A stretch of 64,000 nt of DNA from assembly GCA_012845835.1 (NCBI GenBank), contig JABAKD010000026.1, forward strand, positions 558,001-622,000, in the 5' to 3' direction. This DNA is from Undaria pinnatifida. Taxonomy: Eukaryota > Sar > Phaeophyceae > Laminariales > Alariaceae. The notes beneath the pieces are model-generated. The model did no database searches. It was not told where the DNA came from and saw only the letters and a program-made list of their open reading frames with translations. Below, one piece after another: positions 20,060 to 31,479 of this stretch (position 1 is its first letter; every line of letters starts with the position of its first letter). A program made the position numbers and the translations under genes.

Positions 20060-21750
20060 TCGTTCAGATGAGCTATCCCATCTCAGGAAGGAAGGGGAAA
20101 ACCGAAAAAAAAAAGTCATTTTTTAGAATTTCGCGAAAGTCATTGGTACATTTTGTTTTACAAGACCCGGGGACTTCATCCGTTCATCCCCTCTTTGTAC
20201 CCTGGAGAGTTCGTTCTGTCCCCTATCGTACCTAGTTGATATGCAAACATGTGCCAATATATAATCCTGATATGTGTACTACTAGTAGCTCTAAGAAGCT
20301 CGGACAGGAATGACTATTATCTGACCCGGCAAAAGTGCCCACAAGGTTTTATCTCTATTTCGGGAGCAGGCTAAGGCTATGATGGTAGGGGAGGTACGCC
20401 ATTTTCACTGCCGGACACGAGCCAGCCTCTCACGAGCAACTCTGTAGACTACGTGTGTGCCTCACTTTCGAAATTCTTTGCTATGCTGTAGACTATGTAT
20501 TCATTATCAGGCGAGGTAGTGGCCAACCATCCCATTCATTGCAGATTCATATCGTACAAATTTAAACAGCACGAAAGCTCATCAAGAATACTGCAAAGAA
20601 CCAGGGGCCCCGGGTCACTCGCGCAGGCGACCCCGAGCCACTGCTGCGACAAAACCTGCTCCAAAAGGTGACGACCCCCCTGCCGTACGTGGCTTTGGTC
20701 GGCCTTCGTCACCACGTCACCTCGGCTCTAAGGTCGAGGATTTATTTGAAACTCGCCTTTTCAGCGTGCACTTTTGACTAATTTATTTTAACACTACTTT
20801 TGCTTTCCAGGTCAAACAAGGCGTAACTTAAAGAAGAGAGGTTTTACCCTAAGCGAGCTTTTCTACAAACAAGCCGTGTGGTCGCAGGTGTCTTTCCGTC
20901 TCGCCCTCGATACGTGTCTCCATTTTTACCGTGCAATCGAGTCGGCATTTTTTATTCTCGCTTTTCATCTTTAGTTAGGCTGCTCGTCGATCGCGTCGCA
21001 TTCGCCAAACTGCGTTCTATATTTCCCAAAAACGGGTGGGTGCCTATTATTAGCCTTTTTTCCCTGGGCACTGCCCGTTGTGCTGTTATGGCACTGCCAC
21101 GGCAACGCTTTTTTGCCATGAGGGCGACGGCAACGATAAAATATTCGAAGAAAGTGTTAAACGAAGTATGATTTATACCGTCATGACAAACACCATGCAT
21201 GGTATCAGCCATGGCAAGGCCGGTCCCCCACCCTGTAGTTTAGCGGTTGCGCTCGGAAACTATTACTCGGTGCAAATCATCAATAAGGTGAAAGTCACCG
21301 TTTCGAGTCCTGCCGTGAGCTCCTTTATTTTACCCGAATAGACTGCGTTGCAGATAGCGCATGGCGTGCGTTCGCAAAATTCCACGGGAGTCGACGAGGG
21401 AAGAAAGTGCCCTGTACCCCCTTGTCGCGAAAAAATAAAGGTGCGTATCGTAGGTCGCGTAGTGTGTATGGGGGAGAAAAGCCTGCTTAGTGACCCTCGA
21501 TCTGAGCTAATAAGTAAGACCAAGGAGGGAGAATGAGAACGAAACTCCATGTGCGGATATAGTAGATGGGATGAGCATTCAAAAAGGTGAACATGGTAAT
21601 TGTGCCATGGCTTACAAAAGTAGCTACTACATACAGCAGTGTCTGTCCCATTCTTTTGTGTCTTGACAATATGTTAGAATAAAAAATACCGAACGTCGTG
21701 GTGCACCGAATAAAAAGAAACGCTGATGGACTTGAGTTTCCCTGATGGAG
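20060..21750. other. Unassigned region
   Basis: No gene could be supported. A fragment resembling the SINE tail region (ACAAGCCGTGTGGTCGCAGG, about 20868) and another AAAAACGGGTG motif near 21028 are the only matches to other parts of the window. Confidence 0.4.
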
Positions 21751-21919
21751 AGAACCAATTTTACCCAAGCCCGTTAAAAAGAGCTAATTCAAGTTACAGG
21801 CACTCACTAATGTAGCTTGCACCCACTACCGTACAACCAATGTCGAACATCTGTCCGCGTCGTGTCATTTGTATTTTTCCTTCCTGAGCGGAAAGCACCT
21901 TGTACACATGATACTTCTG

Positions 21920-21966
<47 letters not shown>

Positions 21967-21996
21967 GATACTAGTCTACTACTACTGCTGCTACTG

Positions 21997-22042
<46 letters not shown>

Positions 22043-22402
22043 AACAGTTGTATGTATTGCTACACTGTGAAATATCTACTGCTAGCTGATGTTGACCCTT
22101 GTGGTGGCACTGAGGCCGTGGGTGTCTTGGGCCCCGACCAGCCACATGGAGGGGGAATATGTCCAAAACCTACCTCTGGAAGACAGTGACTAGGCTGAGC
22201 AGGGCCGAGATTTTCACTATTTTATCAGCTTTTAGAACCAATTTTACCCAAGCCCGTTAAAAAGAGCTAATTCAAGTTACAGGCACTCACTAATGTAGCT
22301 TGCACCCACTACCGTACAACCAATGTCGAACATCTGTCCGCGTCGTGTCATTTGTATTTTTCCTTCCTGAGCGGAAAGAACCTTGTACACATGATACTTC
22401 TG

Positions 22403-22456
<54 letters not shown>

Positions 22457-22497
22457 TTACTACTACTAATACTAGTCTACTACTACTGCTGCTACTG

Positions 22498-22534
<37 letters not shown>

Positions 22535-22725
22535 AACAGTTGTATGTATTGCTACACTGTGAAATATCTACTGCTAGCTGATGTTGACCCTTGTGGTGGC
22601 ACTGAGGCCGTGGGTGTCTTGGGCCCCGACCAGCCACATGGAGGGGGAATATGTCCAAAACCTACCTCTGGAAGACAGTGACTAGGCTGAGCAGGGCCGA
22701 GATTTTCACTATTTTATCAGCTTTT
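21751..22725 (+). repeat. 483-bp tandem duplication with (TAC)n microsatellites
   Basis: AGAACCAATTTTACCCAAGC starts at 21751 and again at 22234. The two copies are nearly identical outside the (TAC)n/(CTA)n tracts (about 21918-22042 and 22402-22533), whose lengths and interruptions differ. Both end in ATTTTCACTATTTTATCAGC. Long Leu, Thr, Tyr or Ser frames here are products of the trinucleotide runs. Confidence 0.95.
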
Positions 22726-22795
22726 ATGGCTGGATTTCTGGTGAAATGGTTTCTTGCGAGAGTGCCGGTGCCGCTGCCGTAACAATATTTTACAA

Positions 22796-23222
22796 TGTTT
22801 ATGGAACCTGGCCTCTCACGGATACTGGTGTCGAAGTGGAGAGGGCGGTCCCGGAGGTCTTGCTCTCGTCTAGTAGCTGGCGTCGGAGCGGAGAGGGCGT
22901 CGTGGAGCTGAAGTCGAAGCGGAGAGGGCGTGGCGGTGCTGTGGTCCATTGACGATCGCCTTCACGGCGGGCGCAATCTGAAACCTTTCTTTCTTTGATA
23001 AATCAGGAAGATGCTTACGCTAGAGTGACGGTGGGCTTATGCCCTCTCGTGATTCGGCGGGATTATGTTTCGGTGGCTGACGTTCCGGGGACGGGTTAAC
23101 GTCGTCTATGACGGGTCACACGGCTCGCAACCCGGAGTCGTGTATTGCCTGACCGGTGACGTGTTCTCTCGGGCATGCGTGTGCGAGATGTACGATAGGT
23201 ATCTACGACCCTGTCTTCCACA
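22796..23222 (-). repeat. 3' LTR
   Basis: In element orientation it begins TGTGGAAGACAGGG at 23222 and ends ...CCATAAACA at 22796, giving the standard TG...CA ends. It aligns along its length to 30496-30917. Confidence 0.85.
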
Positions 23223-23234
23223 TCGCACCCCTCT
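23223..23234 (-). promoter_or_regulatory. Candidate polypurine tract
   Basis: AGAGGGGTGCGA on the minus strand lies immediately before the 3' LTR. This is the expected place for priming of second-strand DNA, but the tract is short and interrupted. Confidence 0.45.
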
Positions 23235-24017
23235 GTATTCGCTGCAAGCCCATCTTAGTTAGGGATATAATTGAAGTGGTCATCCGGAGGATGAAAAAAA
23301 ATCAGGAAACGGGGTGTCGATTTGTCGCATCGAGACACAGCAGCTGTTATATGCGTGCATCCACTCCTTGTAACTGACGTGTTTAGTAACACGAGTGTGA
23401 AACACCGGTCCACCGAAGATGCTTACATTTTGCGAGCTTGCATGCTGACAGCGTATACGAGAGTTGTATGGGGTTTCTAAATAATATCTCAACGCACGTA
23501 TTCCATGTACCCATGCGCCCGTCGTGGCTGCTGTTCCTGGAACCACGGGCAGCGAAGTTGTTCCGTGATTTCTATTCCATTGGCGGGTCCGCCAAGATAT
23601 TTTCACTCGGAGTCGGCTCGGTTGATCTAGGTGGATCAACATGTGACTTCGTTTAGGTGGGGCGGAGTCGCGTGGGTCTCATTTCCCGTGTGTTTAGTGT
23701 TCGAACAATTTTGTGGCTTGACGGTGGTGTTGCTGTTTTGTCGTGTTTGGAACGGAGTGTCGGGCACGGGCATGAAGTGTCACGCTTCATATAGCGTCTC
23801 CCCGTTGGATACAACCATTTTCTTCATCTCCTTGCCCCGGCTATTCCCACCGGAATGCCGGGTATAGTGCCTGTCAGATCATGGTGGACACGAGTGTGTA
23901 CTGCCATGTCTGCTGGTGCTACCCTCATCATCGTTGTAGACTCTTGTACCTACAGCTGAGTCAACTGTGTTTGCCAAATTGTTCGATATTCTGATACGCC
24001 GCTGAGCATCTGAGAAT
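23235..24017. other. Noncoding 3' part of the retrotransposon
   Basis: This lies between the polypurine tract and the end of the chromodomain frame. No domain was seen. Confidence 0.5.
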
Positions 24018-24614
24018 CTATTTGCGCTGTCTCAATTCGTGCTCGTCCCCGCCTACTGTACGCTTCCGTTTTCCGAGAGAAGGGAGGGGGGGCGAAGAAG
24101 GTGGGATTATCGCGAGGTGCAAACCTTTTTGGGCTCGGTATGCGGCGATCAATTCGTGACATTGATGTATTTCGTCCGCGCGATACTCGGCGTCGAATTC
24201 AGGGTCGCATCCTCGGAGTCTTGGGCGGTACTTGTAGTTGTGGGGGCTTGGTCTGCCAGGTCCCCGTTTATGATCTACTACCCTGTCTACGAAGTATAAC
24301 TCAATTTTGGGTTGGGCTGCGTCTGGATGGTTCAACTCGGGTAGGGGAATAGGCTCCCCTAAAACTAATTCCGCCAGCTTCTCAAATTGAGGTGCGGATG
24401 GTGTCTCCCGTTGATGATAGGGCTTCATATGGGCGACGTGGACGGACCCCTGTCGGGTGTCGTTCGTGAGTCGTACTCTATACACCACTGGTGATAATTG
24501 TGAGCAGACGACATACGGTCCTCGCCATGGTAATAGCAGTTTTGGGTTGGGCCCATCCGAATCCTGGTAAGGTCTGTACACGAGTATTTCCTGTCCAGGT
24601 TGAAAACCGGGCAC
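24018..24614 (-). pseudogene. Integrase C-terminal GPY/F module and chromodomain
   Basis: The frame opens with 'FQPGQEILVYRPY' and 'LPWRGPYVVCSQLSPVVYRV', which is the GPY/F module that ends many Ty3/Gypsy integrases. It continues to 'YFVDRVVDHKRGP', 'RLRGCDPEFDAEYRADEI' and 'CHELIAAY', following the chromodomain pattern Y.V..I.DH...W.GY.....T.....L..C.ELI..Y with several aromatic cage positions altered. Chromodomains steer integration to marked chromatin in this clade. A lysine/arginine-rich tail ends the frame. The first codon shown is not ATG; it is an internal part of Pol. Confidence 0.8.
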
Positions 24615-24799
24615 GGTTTAAGTTTGCTATTCTGTTTTGCCTGCTTGTCTGCACGCTCGGTTAACGTTCGGGGTGCGAGCTCAAAAGGGATTTGCAAATT
24701 GTCTCGTGTGTTTTGTGCGAATTCCTCGGTGTCTGCTGTTCTTCCTACATGAGGGATACCGAGGATTATATCGACTGGGAGTCGGTGTTGTCGTCCGAA

Positions 24800-25614
24800 C
24801 ATTTAGAAGAATGGTGTCTCATGCATCATTGCACTCAAACTAGTGTTGTGCGCGAGCTGTACAAACGGTGAGAGAGTGGCTCAGTTGCTTTGATCGACTG
24901 CACTGTGCATTGCTAGCATGCTGTGCATCATTGAGTGCACCCGTTCGGACACTAAATTACCCTGCGGCCGGTACGGCGTTGTGCGGGTCTTTTATCATCC
25001 GAGTATTTGTTGCAGCTGGTATATCACATTATTCTTGAATTTGGGGCCTTGGTCGCTATGTAAGGTTTCTGGCGTGCCGAAGATGCCGATTATTCTTTCT
25101 ATTATGACATTGGCTACCGTTTCAGCCGTTTTATTACGTACCGGCAACAGTACCGCAAACCTCGTCAGTTGGTCCATCGTCGAGAGAACGTATTTTCACT
25201 CGATCCCCGCGGCTGACGTTGATACCGATTTGTACTCTACTAAGTCAACCGATCTTCGTTGAAATGGCCGCTCGACAGGTAAATGGCCTGTCGGCAGTTT
25301 GAGCTTGTTGTGCGCTGTTGTTGGTCGTTGACAAGCTTGTCACTTTTCGCACCATTCTCGTACGTCGCGGCTGATGTTGGGCCACAATATTTCCGGCGGA
25401 TTCTTCCAAAGGTCGGGTGAGATGCGAGGTCTCCTCTGGATAGAACGTGGTCATGGTAGGCGTGCAGAATTAATCCAACAAGGGCCTCCAGTACTACGAG
25501 TTGATCGCGGAAGGTGCTTCGTTGTCGAAGATATCCCGGAAGGTGCGATTTAAACATCAGCCCGTCCTGCAATGAATAGTAAGACATGGTTGTTTTCGCA
25601 TCTTTCTCGGGCAA
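24800..25614 (-). pseudogene. Integrase zinc-binding and catalytic core (Ty3/Gypsy), frameshifted
   Basis: Segments 25614-25240 (His-rich 'LHAYHDHVLSRGDLASHPTF', part of the HHCC finger, whose Cys half lies in another frame), 25177-24995 ('DQLTRFAVLLPVRNKTAETV', 'FGTPETLHSDQGPKF') and 24980-24800 (third frame, with 'YRPQGNLVSERVH') together give the D, D and E of the D,D-35-E catalytic triad. A further part, 'MFGRQHRLPVDIILGIPH', starts at 24802. At least three frameshifts break the protein. Confidence 0.85.
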
Positions 25615-26294
25615 TGTGCGTCTGCATGTTGCATGTCGTCGATGTACCGTCCGTACTGTATTGTTTGTTCTGAGCGGAGTTTTTCTTGATCGACGGGCAT
25701 TAAAACATTAGTCCCGCTCACGAACACTGCTTTCACACTAAATAGTTCTAGGTTAGCCAGTTTGTCGGCGGAGATCTGATATGGTCGGGGAACACGGGTT
25801 GTTTGTAGCTTGGGGTCATCTGGTACATTGCGGCAAATGGGCGCGAGGGACGGCACAGCTACTTCTTGCTGGTGCTCGAACGCAAACATTCGCGAAAGCG
25901 TGTTCGGTACGAGGTGTAGTTTACCTGGTTTGTGTTGGACGGTGAAGTCAAAAGACTTCAATGCTATTGCCCAGCGTGTTCGCATGCTCGACGGGTCTTG
26001 CATTGGGTATAGGTATCGCAGGGCCGCGTGATCTGTCACACACACAAAATGTCGTCCCCATAAATACGGTCTCCAGTGCTGGGTGGCCAAGACCACAGCA
26101 TAACATTCTTCGAGCGTAGCAGAGTAGTGACGCTGGCTGTCGTTAAAGTGTTGACTTAAGTATGCGATTATTACGAGGTCATCGCCGTTCTGCTGGGCGA
26201 GAAATGCACCTGCGCCTGCTTCTGAGGCATCAACGTGTATCGCAAAGTCTTTCGAAAATTTGGGAAATTGAAGTACGGCCGCCTGAGTAAGCAA
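25557..26294 (-). pseudogene. RNase H domain of Ty3/Gypsy Pol
   Basis: The open frame has 'FAIHVDASEAGAGAFLAQ' (first catalytic Asp), 'EECYAVVLATQHWRPYLWG' (Glu), 'TDHAALRYL' (Asp) and 'HKPGKLHLVPNTLSRM' (the usual Asp of 'N..AD.LSR' is Thr here). It is the longest intact piece of Pol in the element. It is linked through a frameshift and one stop to the upstream reverse transcriptase thumb. Confidence 0.9.
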
Positions 26295-26362
26295 TTGTGT
26301 CCCTGTTGCGTAGGCCTAATCGTGTTCTGGTCTCCAACGTTTAGCGACTTCTTTGGTGGCTT

Positions 26363-27271
26363 TTATTTGGTGAGGGCTACCAGGGGTGCTATGGTATCGG
26401 CTAAGTTAGGTATAAACTTGCGTACAAAGTTATCCATTCCTAGTACTGACCACAACTCCTTGATGGTTTTAGGCTTCGGCAAGTCAACTATAGCTTGTAC
26501 GTGATACTCACCGACCCGAATACCGTCGGCCGTCAGTTTGTGTCCCAAGGTTTTACCTTCTCGAGGGCCAAACTGTTCTTCAGATGGTTAGAGGGCGAGG
26601 CCGGCTGCTTGCAAGGCTTTGAACATATTTTCAAGCAGCTGTGAGTGGCCTGTCCAGGTGGATGAACAACATATACAGTCGTCCATATACACCAAGAGAC
26701 CACTTTTTAAACCGAGATGTGCAAAAGCTAGTGACATAATTCGCGAGAACAGAAACGGCCCGTTAGCTATACCTAAGGTTAGGCGTTTGAAAACCCGCTT
26801 CCCGTTCTGCGTGACACAAGCAGTTTTATCTTGGTCGCTCTCTGCTACTGGTATTTGGTGGTAAGCATTTTGTACGTCACACACACCTATATAGCGTGCT
26901 ACTCCGACGGTGTTAAGGTGGCTTTTTATGTTAGGCATAGGCCAGGACTTTTTTTTCAGATTTTTTGTTATGGTCGACCTGTAATCTTCGCAGAACCGTT
27001 GAGTGCCGTCTGATTTCGCGACAATATTTACTGCGGAACCCAAGGGACTAGGGCGCTATTCAATGATTCCATCTTGTTCCATTTGGCTCACCCCGTTGTC
27101 GAAAGTCTCCTGTACGCGTGGGTTTGCACGGTACGGGGTTCTATTTACAGGCCGTGTTCCTGGTTCAAGAGGAAACGTTGCTTCGGCTAGGGTACATCTA
27201 CCTAGCTCTTGAGGCGACAAGGAAAATCCGCGCTGCAACATTTCGTGCATAGAGTCAGTGCTGGTTCGCAT
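26363..27271 (-). pseudogene. Reverse transcriptase of Ty3/Gypsy Pol
   Basis: The piece 27271-27056 ends 'SQMEQDGIIE' at a stop. The same frame resumes at 27043 with 'IVAKSDGTQRFCEDYR', then 'YIGVCDVQNAYHQIPV', 'LTLGIANGPFLFSRIM' and the catalytic 'LVYMDDCICC'. A second in-frame stop precedes 'LGHKLTADGI' (26548) and 'PKTIKELWSVLGMDNFVRKF', the usual connection to RNase H. The order and spacing match Metaviridae RT. The catalytic Asp residues remain, but the two stops make it non-functional. Confidence 0.92.
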
Positions 27272-27441
27272 TCGGCAGGTGTAAACGTCGTTTGGTCAAA
27301 TGCTCGAGTAAGTGCTGCACGAAGTTAGTTGCGCGTGGATTCCGTAGTCTCGCTGTCTGTTTGAATTACACTGGGGGTTTTGTCCAGGGCTACCGAAACG
27401 GGCGCAATGTGTCCTAGTAAGGTGTTCGTTACGTATACATA

Positions 27442-28266
27442 TTAGTGGGACGGGTTTGCGATCTGGACTATTGTTTTATCAGTGGCAGCCAAGTGTCTCA
27501 CTGTACGAGCAACAATTATATTTTGAAAAGCTTCAGGTACGGCGGACGATTCGATGTCTTCGAACGTGAAGATGAGTGGTTCAATGAGTACCGCAGTGGT
27601 TTCTGTGGGTGATGTCACTAACTCTACTTGTACTGCCATGCCGCTCTGGGGGGGGATGCAGCTTTCGTGTCGCCACAAGACTGGTACCGACTCTATACCA
27701 ATGTTAACTGTGACTACGGAGCACCGAGCTGTCGCAGTGTTCTCGGGATGTGCTGTAAAGTCTACTCTACGATGAGATGCTTTGATGGTCACTTGAGAGG
27801 TTATGAATGACATTTGTTCTGTACTCCAGTCGAGGACACCTCCGAAGGCGCCCATGATGGTGTTATCGAGTCGCATAATGTCCGGCCGTAAAGAGGGCAA
27901 TACGAGCGCTTCGGCTGGTAGGGTAATATCTCCTAGTGTGAGTTGAAAGCGAGGATATCCTAAGTTTTTGAGAGGCGACTCATCAGCACTGCTGGGGCAC
28001 ATCGCTCCCGGGGGCACTGCAAAAATTTTAGTGTCTTTCATTGTGGGATGTGTCTGTACAAAATGAACAGATACGCATGGTACATCGGTCGCGGTGTCAA
28101 TCAAGACATTGTGCGCCGGATAACCATTGACTCTGGCGTTTACTCGTACGCGCTTTGACGTAGAGTTGAGCGCTGTGGGATATCTGGGATACCCACTCAT
28201 GGCAGACGCGTGGAAAGCGTCAAAGTGCGTTTCTCGGGTAGCTTTGCATGATAACAAACTCGACAT
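27442..28266 (-). pseudogene. Retropepsin-like protease region
   Basis: The 274-residue frame begins at ATG 28266. 'AHNVLIDTATDVPCVSVHFV' around residues 51-70 corresponds to the retropepsin active site, but the catalytic triad reads D57-T-A where D-[ST]-G is expected, as if the glycine codon had been lost. It is followed by hydrophobic strands typical of the fold ('FQLTLGDITLPAEALVLP'). Position between Gag and RT supports the call. Confidence 0.75.
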
Positions 28267-28633
28267 GCAACTTTCTCATTTAGTTTGCGGGACGCAGCAG
28301 AAACATAAAACACTTGTGGTACCATGGAAGATGAAAACGTATCATTTTGACACTGACAACTCCTCTCGACTCTGCTTGCTGTTTCTACGGCTGGTCCAAC
28401 TCAACGCGGTACAGCTAGAACGCTCAGAACCTGCTTTGTTTTTTTTAAGTCTGTTACAGTATTCGACTGGTTGTCTGTGTAGTTGTTTCGCACGGGTACT
28501 CGCCAGAGGGGTGGTGCTCTTTGTTCGGCCACTCTTATCCCTCCTCTTACTACTAGGTCTGCCGGCACTTACCACGGCTACGCTAGCTGATCGCGCTATC
28601 GTTTCTCCCGCGGGTTTGGTGATCCTAGTATGC

Positions 28634-29260
28634 CTACTCCCCAAACCGGTTCGAGGCAACCGGCGCGGGCCCCTCACAGTTTTGTGTGACCATTATCCCG
28701 TCACGCTCGTGCGCTTTGACCAGCCTACAGTCTGGGCGCAAGTGCGAGTTACGGTGGCGGCACGTAGCGTAGGCACAATCCTTGCCAGACGCTACCTTGG
28801 CTTTTCGTCTTTTCCCCGCGTCGCCACTCGGTGACCTGCCCCGCTTGTCGGACGGGCCATATGCTGCTGACTCGAACGTCACGCTTTTGCCACGGCCTCG
28901 CACCGCCGTCAGTTTTGACACGATAGCCTCTCCGATGTTGGCCATCGATGTAATTAACCGTCGATCGGGCCCGGGGGATGAGACAGTGACGGCCGATGCA
29001 TACGTCGTCGAGGAGGGAGTGGAGGCCGCGCGTAAGGCGTTGGTCTCGTGTTTTTTTGCGCGGGTACGTAAGGCTTGGTATGTGAGGGAGGGGTCTTCAC
29101 GAATAGGTTCCAGACGTACGTGCGGAACTAGACCGGCTTCGAACGTCGCAATGAGCGATGTTTGCCACGCGTGTTCATTTGGCTTCGGCGAGGAGGCGCG
29201 CGTATGCTGGGGTTACACGCAGTCCGTAAGTGTCGACGGATTCACTACTGCCTTGCTGTA
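28634..29260 (-). pseudogene. Gag C-terminal part with zinc-knuckle-like motif
   Basis: The minus frame includes 'LVPHVRLEPIREDPSLTYQA', a Ser/Thr-rich linker, ATG 28945 ('MANIGEAIVSKL'), a basic region ('KRGRSPSGDAGKRRKAK') and 'CAYATCRHRNSHLRPDC'. The last is a C-x4-C-x5-H-x4-C variant of the CCHC knuckle of Gag nucleocapsid. The frame ends near 28634. Confidence 0.65.
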
Positions 29261-29423
29261 GGGTAGAGACGGTGTGAGCGCGAAGGACGATGCGGTTCAC
29301 TGGGCTAAACCGGTTTGTGAAACCGTTCACCCACTCGCTCTAGTTGCGTGGTGCTCTGACTTCTACATCTTCCGTGTTCAGGTGTGCTAGTTCTTTGTCT
29401 GTGCGCAACTCTGACGTCTAACA

Positions 29424-30438
29424 CTATACTTGGTGCATGGTGCTAGCTGCTCCGCCGGTCACCAAGTGTGCAAGGTATCTCACCGCGTGGTGGTCGATAA
29501 CTGAGTCAGGGGTGCCGTCAGGGGCGTGCAAGCGGATGCGAGTGTGGAAGGGCGCCATGATTTCAGGCACATCTTTAGTTGGTAAAGCGGGCAACCTGAA
29601 TCCAGGGGGAAGATCATATTTTCTCATCGAAACTTTTCCGTGTTCACTGTGGTGGTGGTATGAGCTCAAGGGTGCTACAGCAGAGGTTTTACGTGCTGTG
29701 GGAAGTTCTTCTACAGCAGAGGTGATACGTGCTGCCAGGCAGCACCAGCTCGAAGACCCACGCTGGCGGCGTGGTGCTGTCGATCATGTACTTCAGCAGA
29801 TAGGCCGCCGTCTCGACGCGGACCGCGTCGTTGGCTGGGAGGGTGTCAGTGGGGCTGGGTGATCAGGCGGAGAGGTACGGCGGCTGTCAGAGCTACTCCA
29901 CTGTTGTTGGATAGGTGTGGCAGGTGTTGGAGGATTCTGCACGCGTTCAAGAACAAAAATCGAGATTCTGCTGAGGCGACGGCACTCCTCTCACCTCTGC
30001 GATCTGCTTGTCGGAAGGCCCACTCACGGTTTTCTTGCTGCCAGGCAGCACCAGCTCCAAGACCCACGTTAACGGCGTGGTGATGTTGAGCATACACTTC
30101 CGCAGATAGGCCGCCGTCTCGACGCGGACCCAGTCGTTGGTTGGGAGGGTGCTCGGTGCGGCGAGGATGTCCTCCGCCAATCTCGACCCGTCCCCAACGG
30201 CTCTCGCAGATGGTGCATGCGTCGTGGTGGCTTAGATGTCTGGTGTCGTACCAAGCGCTCCAGCATCACCTGCAGCGTTCAGCTCTTCCTCGTCAATCTC
30301 GGCTGGTCCGCCTTGGTCGGTGGATGCGAGGGCCGCCAAGGAGTTCCCCGGCACTGCAGGAGTCGGCTGCTCGGGCGTGGCCGCTGCCTTGCAGGCCTTG
30401 CCGCGGCTCTTTTTGGAGCGAGCTTCTGAGCGTGGCAT
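29424..30438 (-). pseudogene. Gag N-terminal part, broken and internally duplicated
   Basis: ATG 30438 ('MPRSEARSKKSRGKACK') lies 58 bases inside the 5' LTR boundary and is the likely gag start. The frame meets a TAA at 30232-30234, then stays open through 'TNDWVRVETAAYLRKCMLNI' to a stop at 29947. A further open piece, 29669-29424 ('FRLPALPTKDVPEIMAPFHT'), lies in another frame. The segment 29731-29853 repeats 30037-30155 and so inserts a second copy of part of the coding sequence. Confidence 0.55.
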
Positions 30439-30495
30439 TATATTTTCTTTGTCCGACGGCGGTTTATGGTTTGTTGATCCGACGGTGATCGCCAA

Positions 30496-30917
30496 TGTGG
30501 AGCCTGGCCTCTCACGGATCCTGGTGTTGGAGAGGAGAGGGCGGTCCCGGAGGTCTTGTAGTCGTCTCGTAGCTGGCGTCGGAGCGGAGAGGGCGTCGCG
30601 GAGCTGAAGTCGAAGTGGAGAGGGCGTCGGGGTGCTGAGGTCCCTTGACGATCGCCTTCACAGCGGGCGCATGCTGAAACCTTTCTTTCTTAGATGTAAC
30701 AAGGAGATGCTAACGCTAGAGTGACGGTGGGCTTACGCCCTCTCGTCATGCGGTGGGATTATCTTTCGGTGGCTGACCTTCCGGGGACGAGTCAACACCG
30801 TCTATGACGGGTGACACCGCTCGTGACCCGGGATCGTGTATTGCCTGACCGGTGACGTGTCCTCTCGGGCATGCGTGTACGAGATCTTCGATAGGTATCT
30901 ACGATCCTGTCTTCCCC
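30496..30917 (-). repeat. 5' LTR
   Basis: This aligns with 22796-23222. The inner end is TG on the plus strand (CA in element orientation); the outer end reads CCGGGGAAG instead of TGTGGAAG, so its terminal bases are mutated or lost. Confidence 0.85.
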
Positions 30918-31194
30918 GGACTAACCAGAACATACACGTATAGAAACAACCACCCGGGCACAAAATTCTCATAATCATAAGGATGTTCGCACACTAAAAT
31001 TACATATACGTTGACGTACGAAACCCAGTCAAGAGACGGAATCCATATACCCTGGGTTCAAAATTGAGGTCCCTACGCGTCAGAAACATCACATAGTCTA
31101 CATATAGGCGTTTGCACAAAACGAAAATGCGTCAAAACTGCTCGTTGCCAAATAATAGGTTCATCAAGAATGCATGAACAAACAGAACGAGAGA
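30918..31194. other. Unassigned flank of the retrotransposon
   Basis: No gene or repeat match was seen. Confidence 0.4.
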
Positions 31195-31479
31195 CGGGGT
31201 ATTTGATGTAAAGGAAGGAACACCACTCAGCGATCATCTACTACACGAAGTGCGTGTTTTCATGAGCACCACTAACAATAGCACCAGACGTGGACCGACA
31301 TGTACAGGACCACAACCTCTTCGACGACACAGGGGTGGGGCAAAAACAGGGCGTATAATCGTACACTAAAAAATAATAATGTGAAAAGAAGTACAGGCAG
31401 ATATGTTAAAACTGCAGTAGACCACACTACTAACCTTTTACGCACCTCTACCAAGCGCAGTAGATTATGCCTAACGAAG
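31195..31479 (+). repeat. Fragment of the arm-L family
   Basis: TTGATGTAAAGGAA.GGAACACCACT, CGATCATCTACTACA and the stretch to TATGCCTAACGAAG follow 5110-5435. Homology stops at 31479, where arm L continues TAAAGTCACCC. Confidence 0.75.

Larger units (their letters stand above)
22796..30917 (-). mobile_element. Ty3/Gypsy LTR retrotransposon of the chromovirus type, decayed
   Basis: Two direct repeats of about 425 bp bound an interior with gag, aspartic protease, reverse transcriptase, RNase H, integrase and a chromodomain-like end, in the Ty3/Gypsy order on the minus strand. The total is about 8.1 kb. Stops and frameshifts interrupt every domain, and the LTRs differ at roughly one base in ten by eye, so the insertion is old. 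No target-site duplication is evident. A purine-rich tract beside the left LTR marks the 3' end. Confidence 0.92.

Noticed and set aside
21869-22681. Poly-Leu, poly-Ser, poly-Thr and poly-Tyr ORFs
   Set aside because: They are translations of (TAC)n/(CTA)n microsatellites in all frames.
28127-28834. 235-codon plus-strand ORF
   Set aside because: It is antisense to the gag-protease region of the chromovirus, whose minus-strand motifs explain the sequence.
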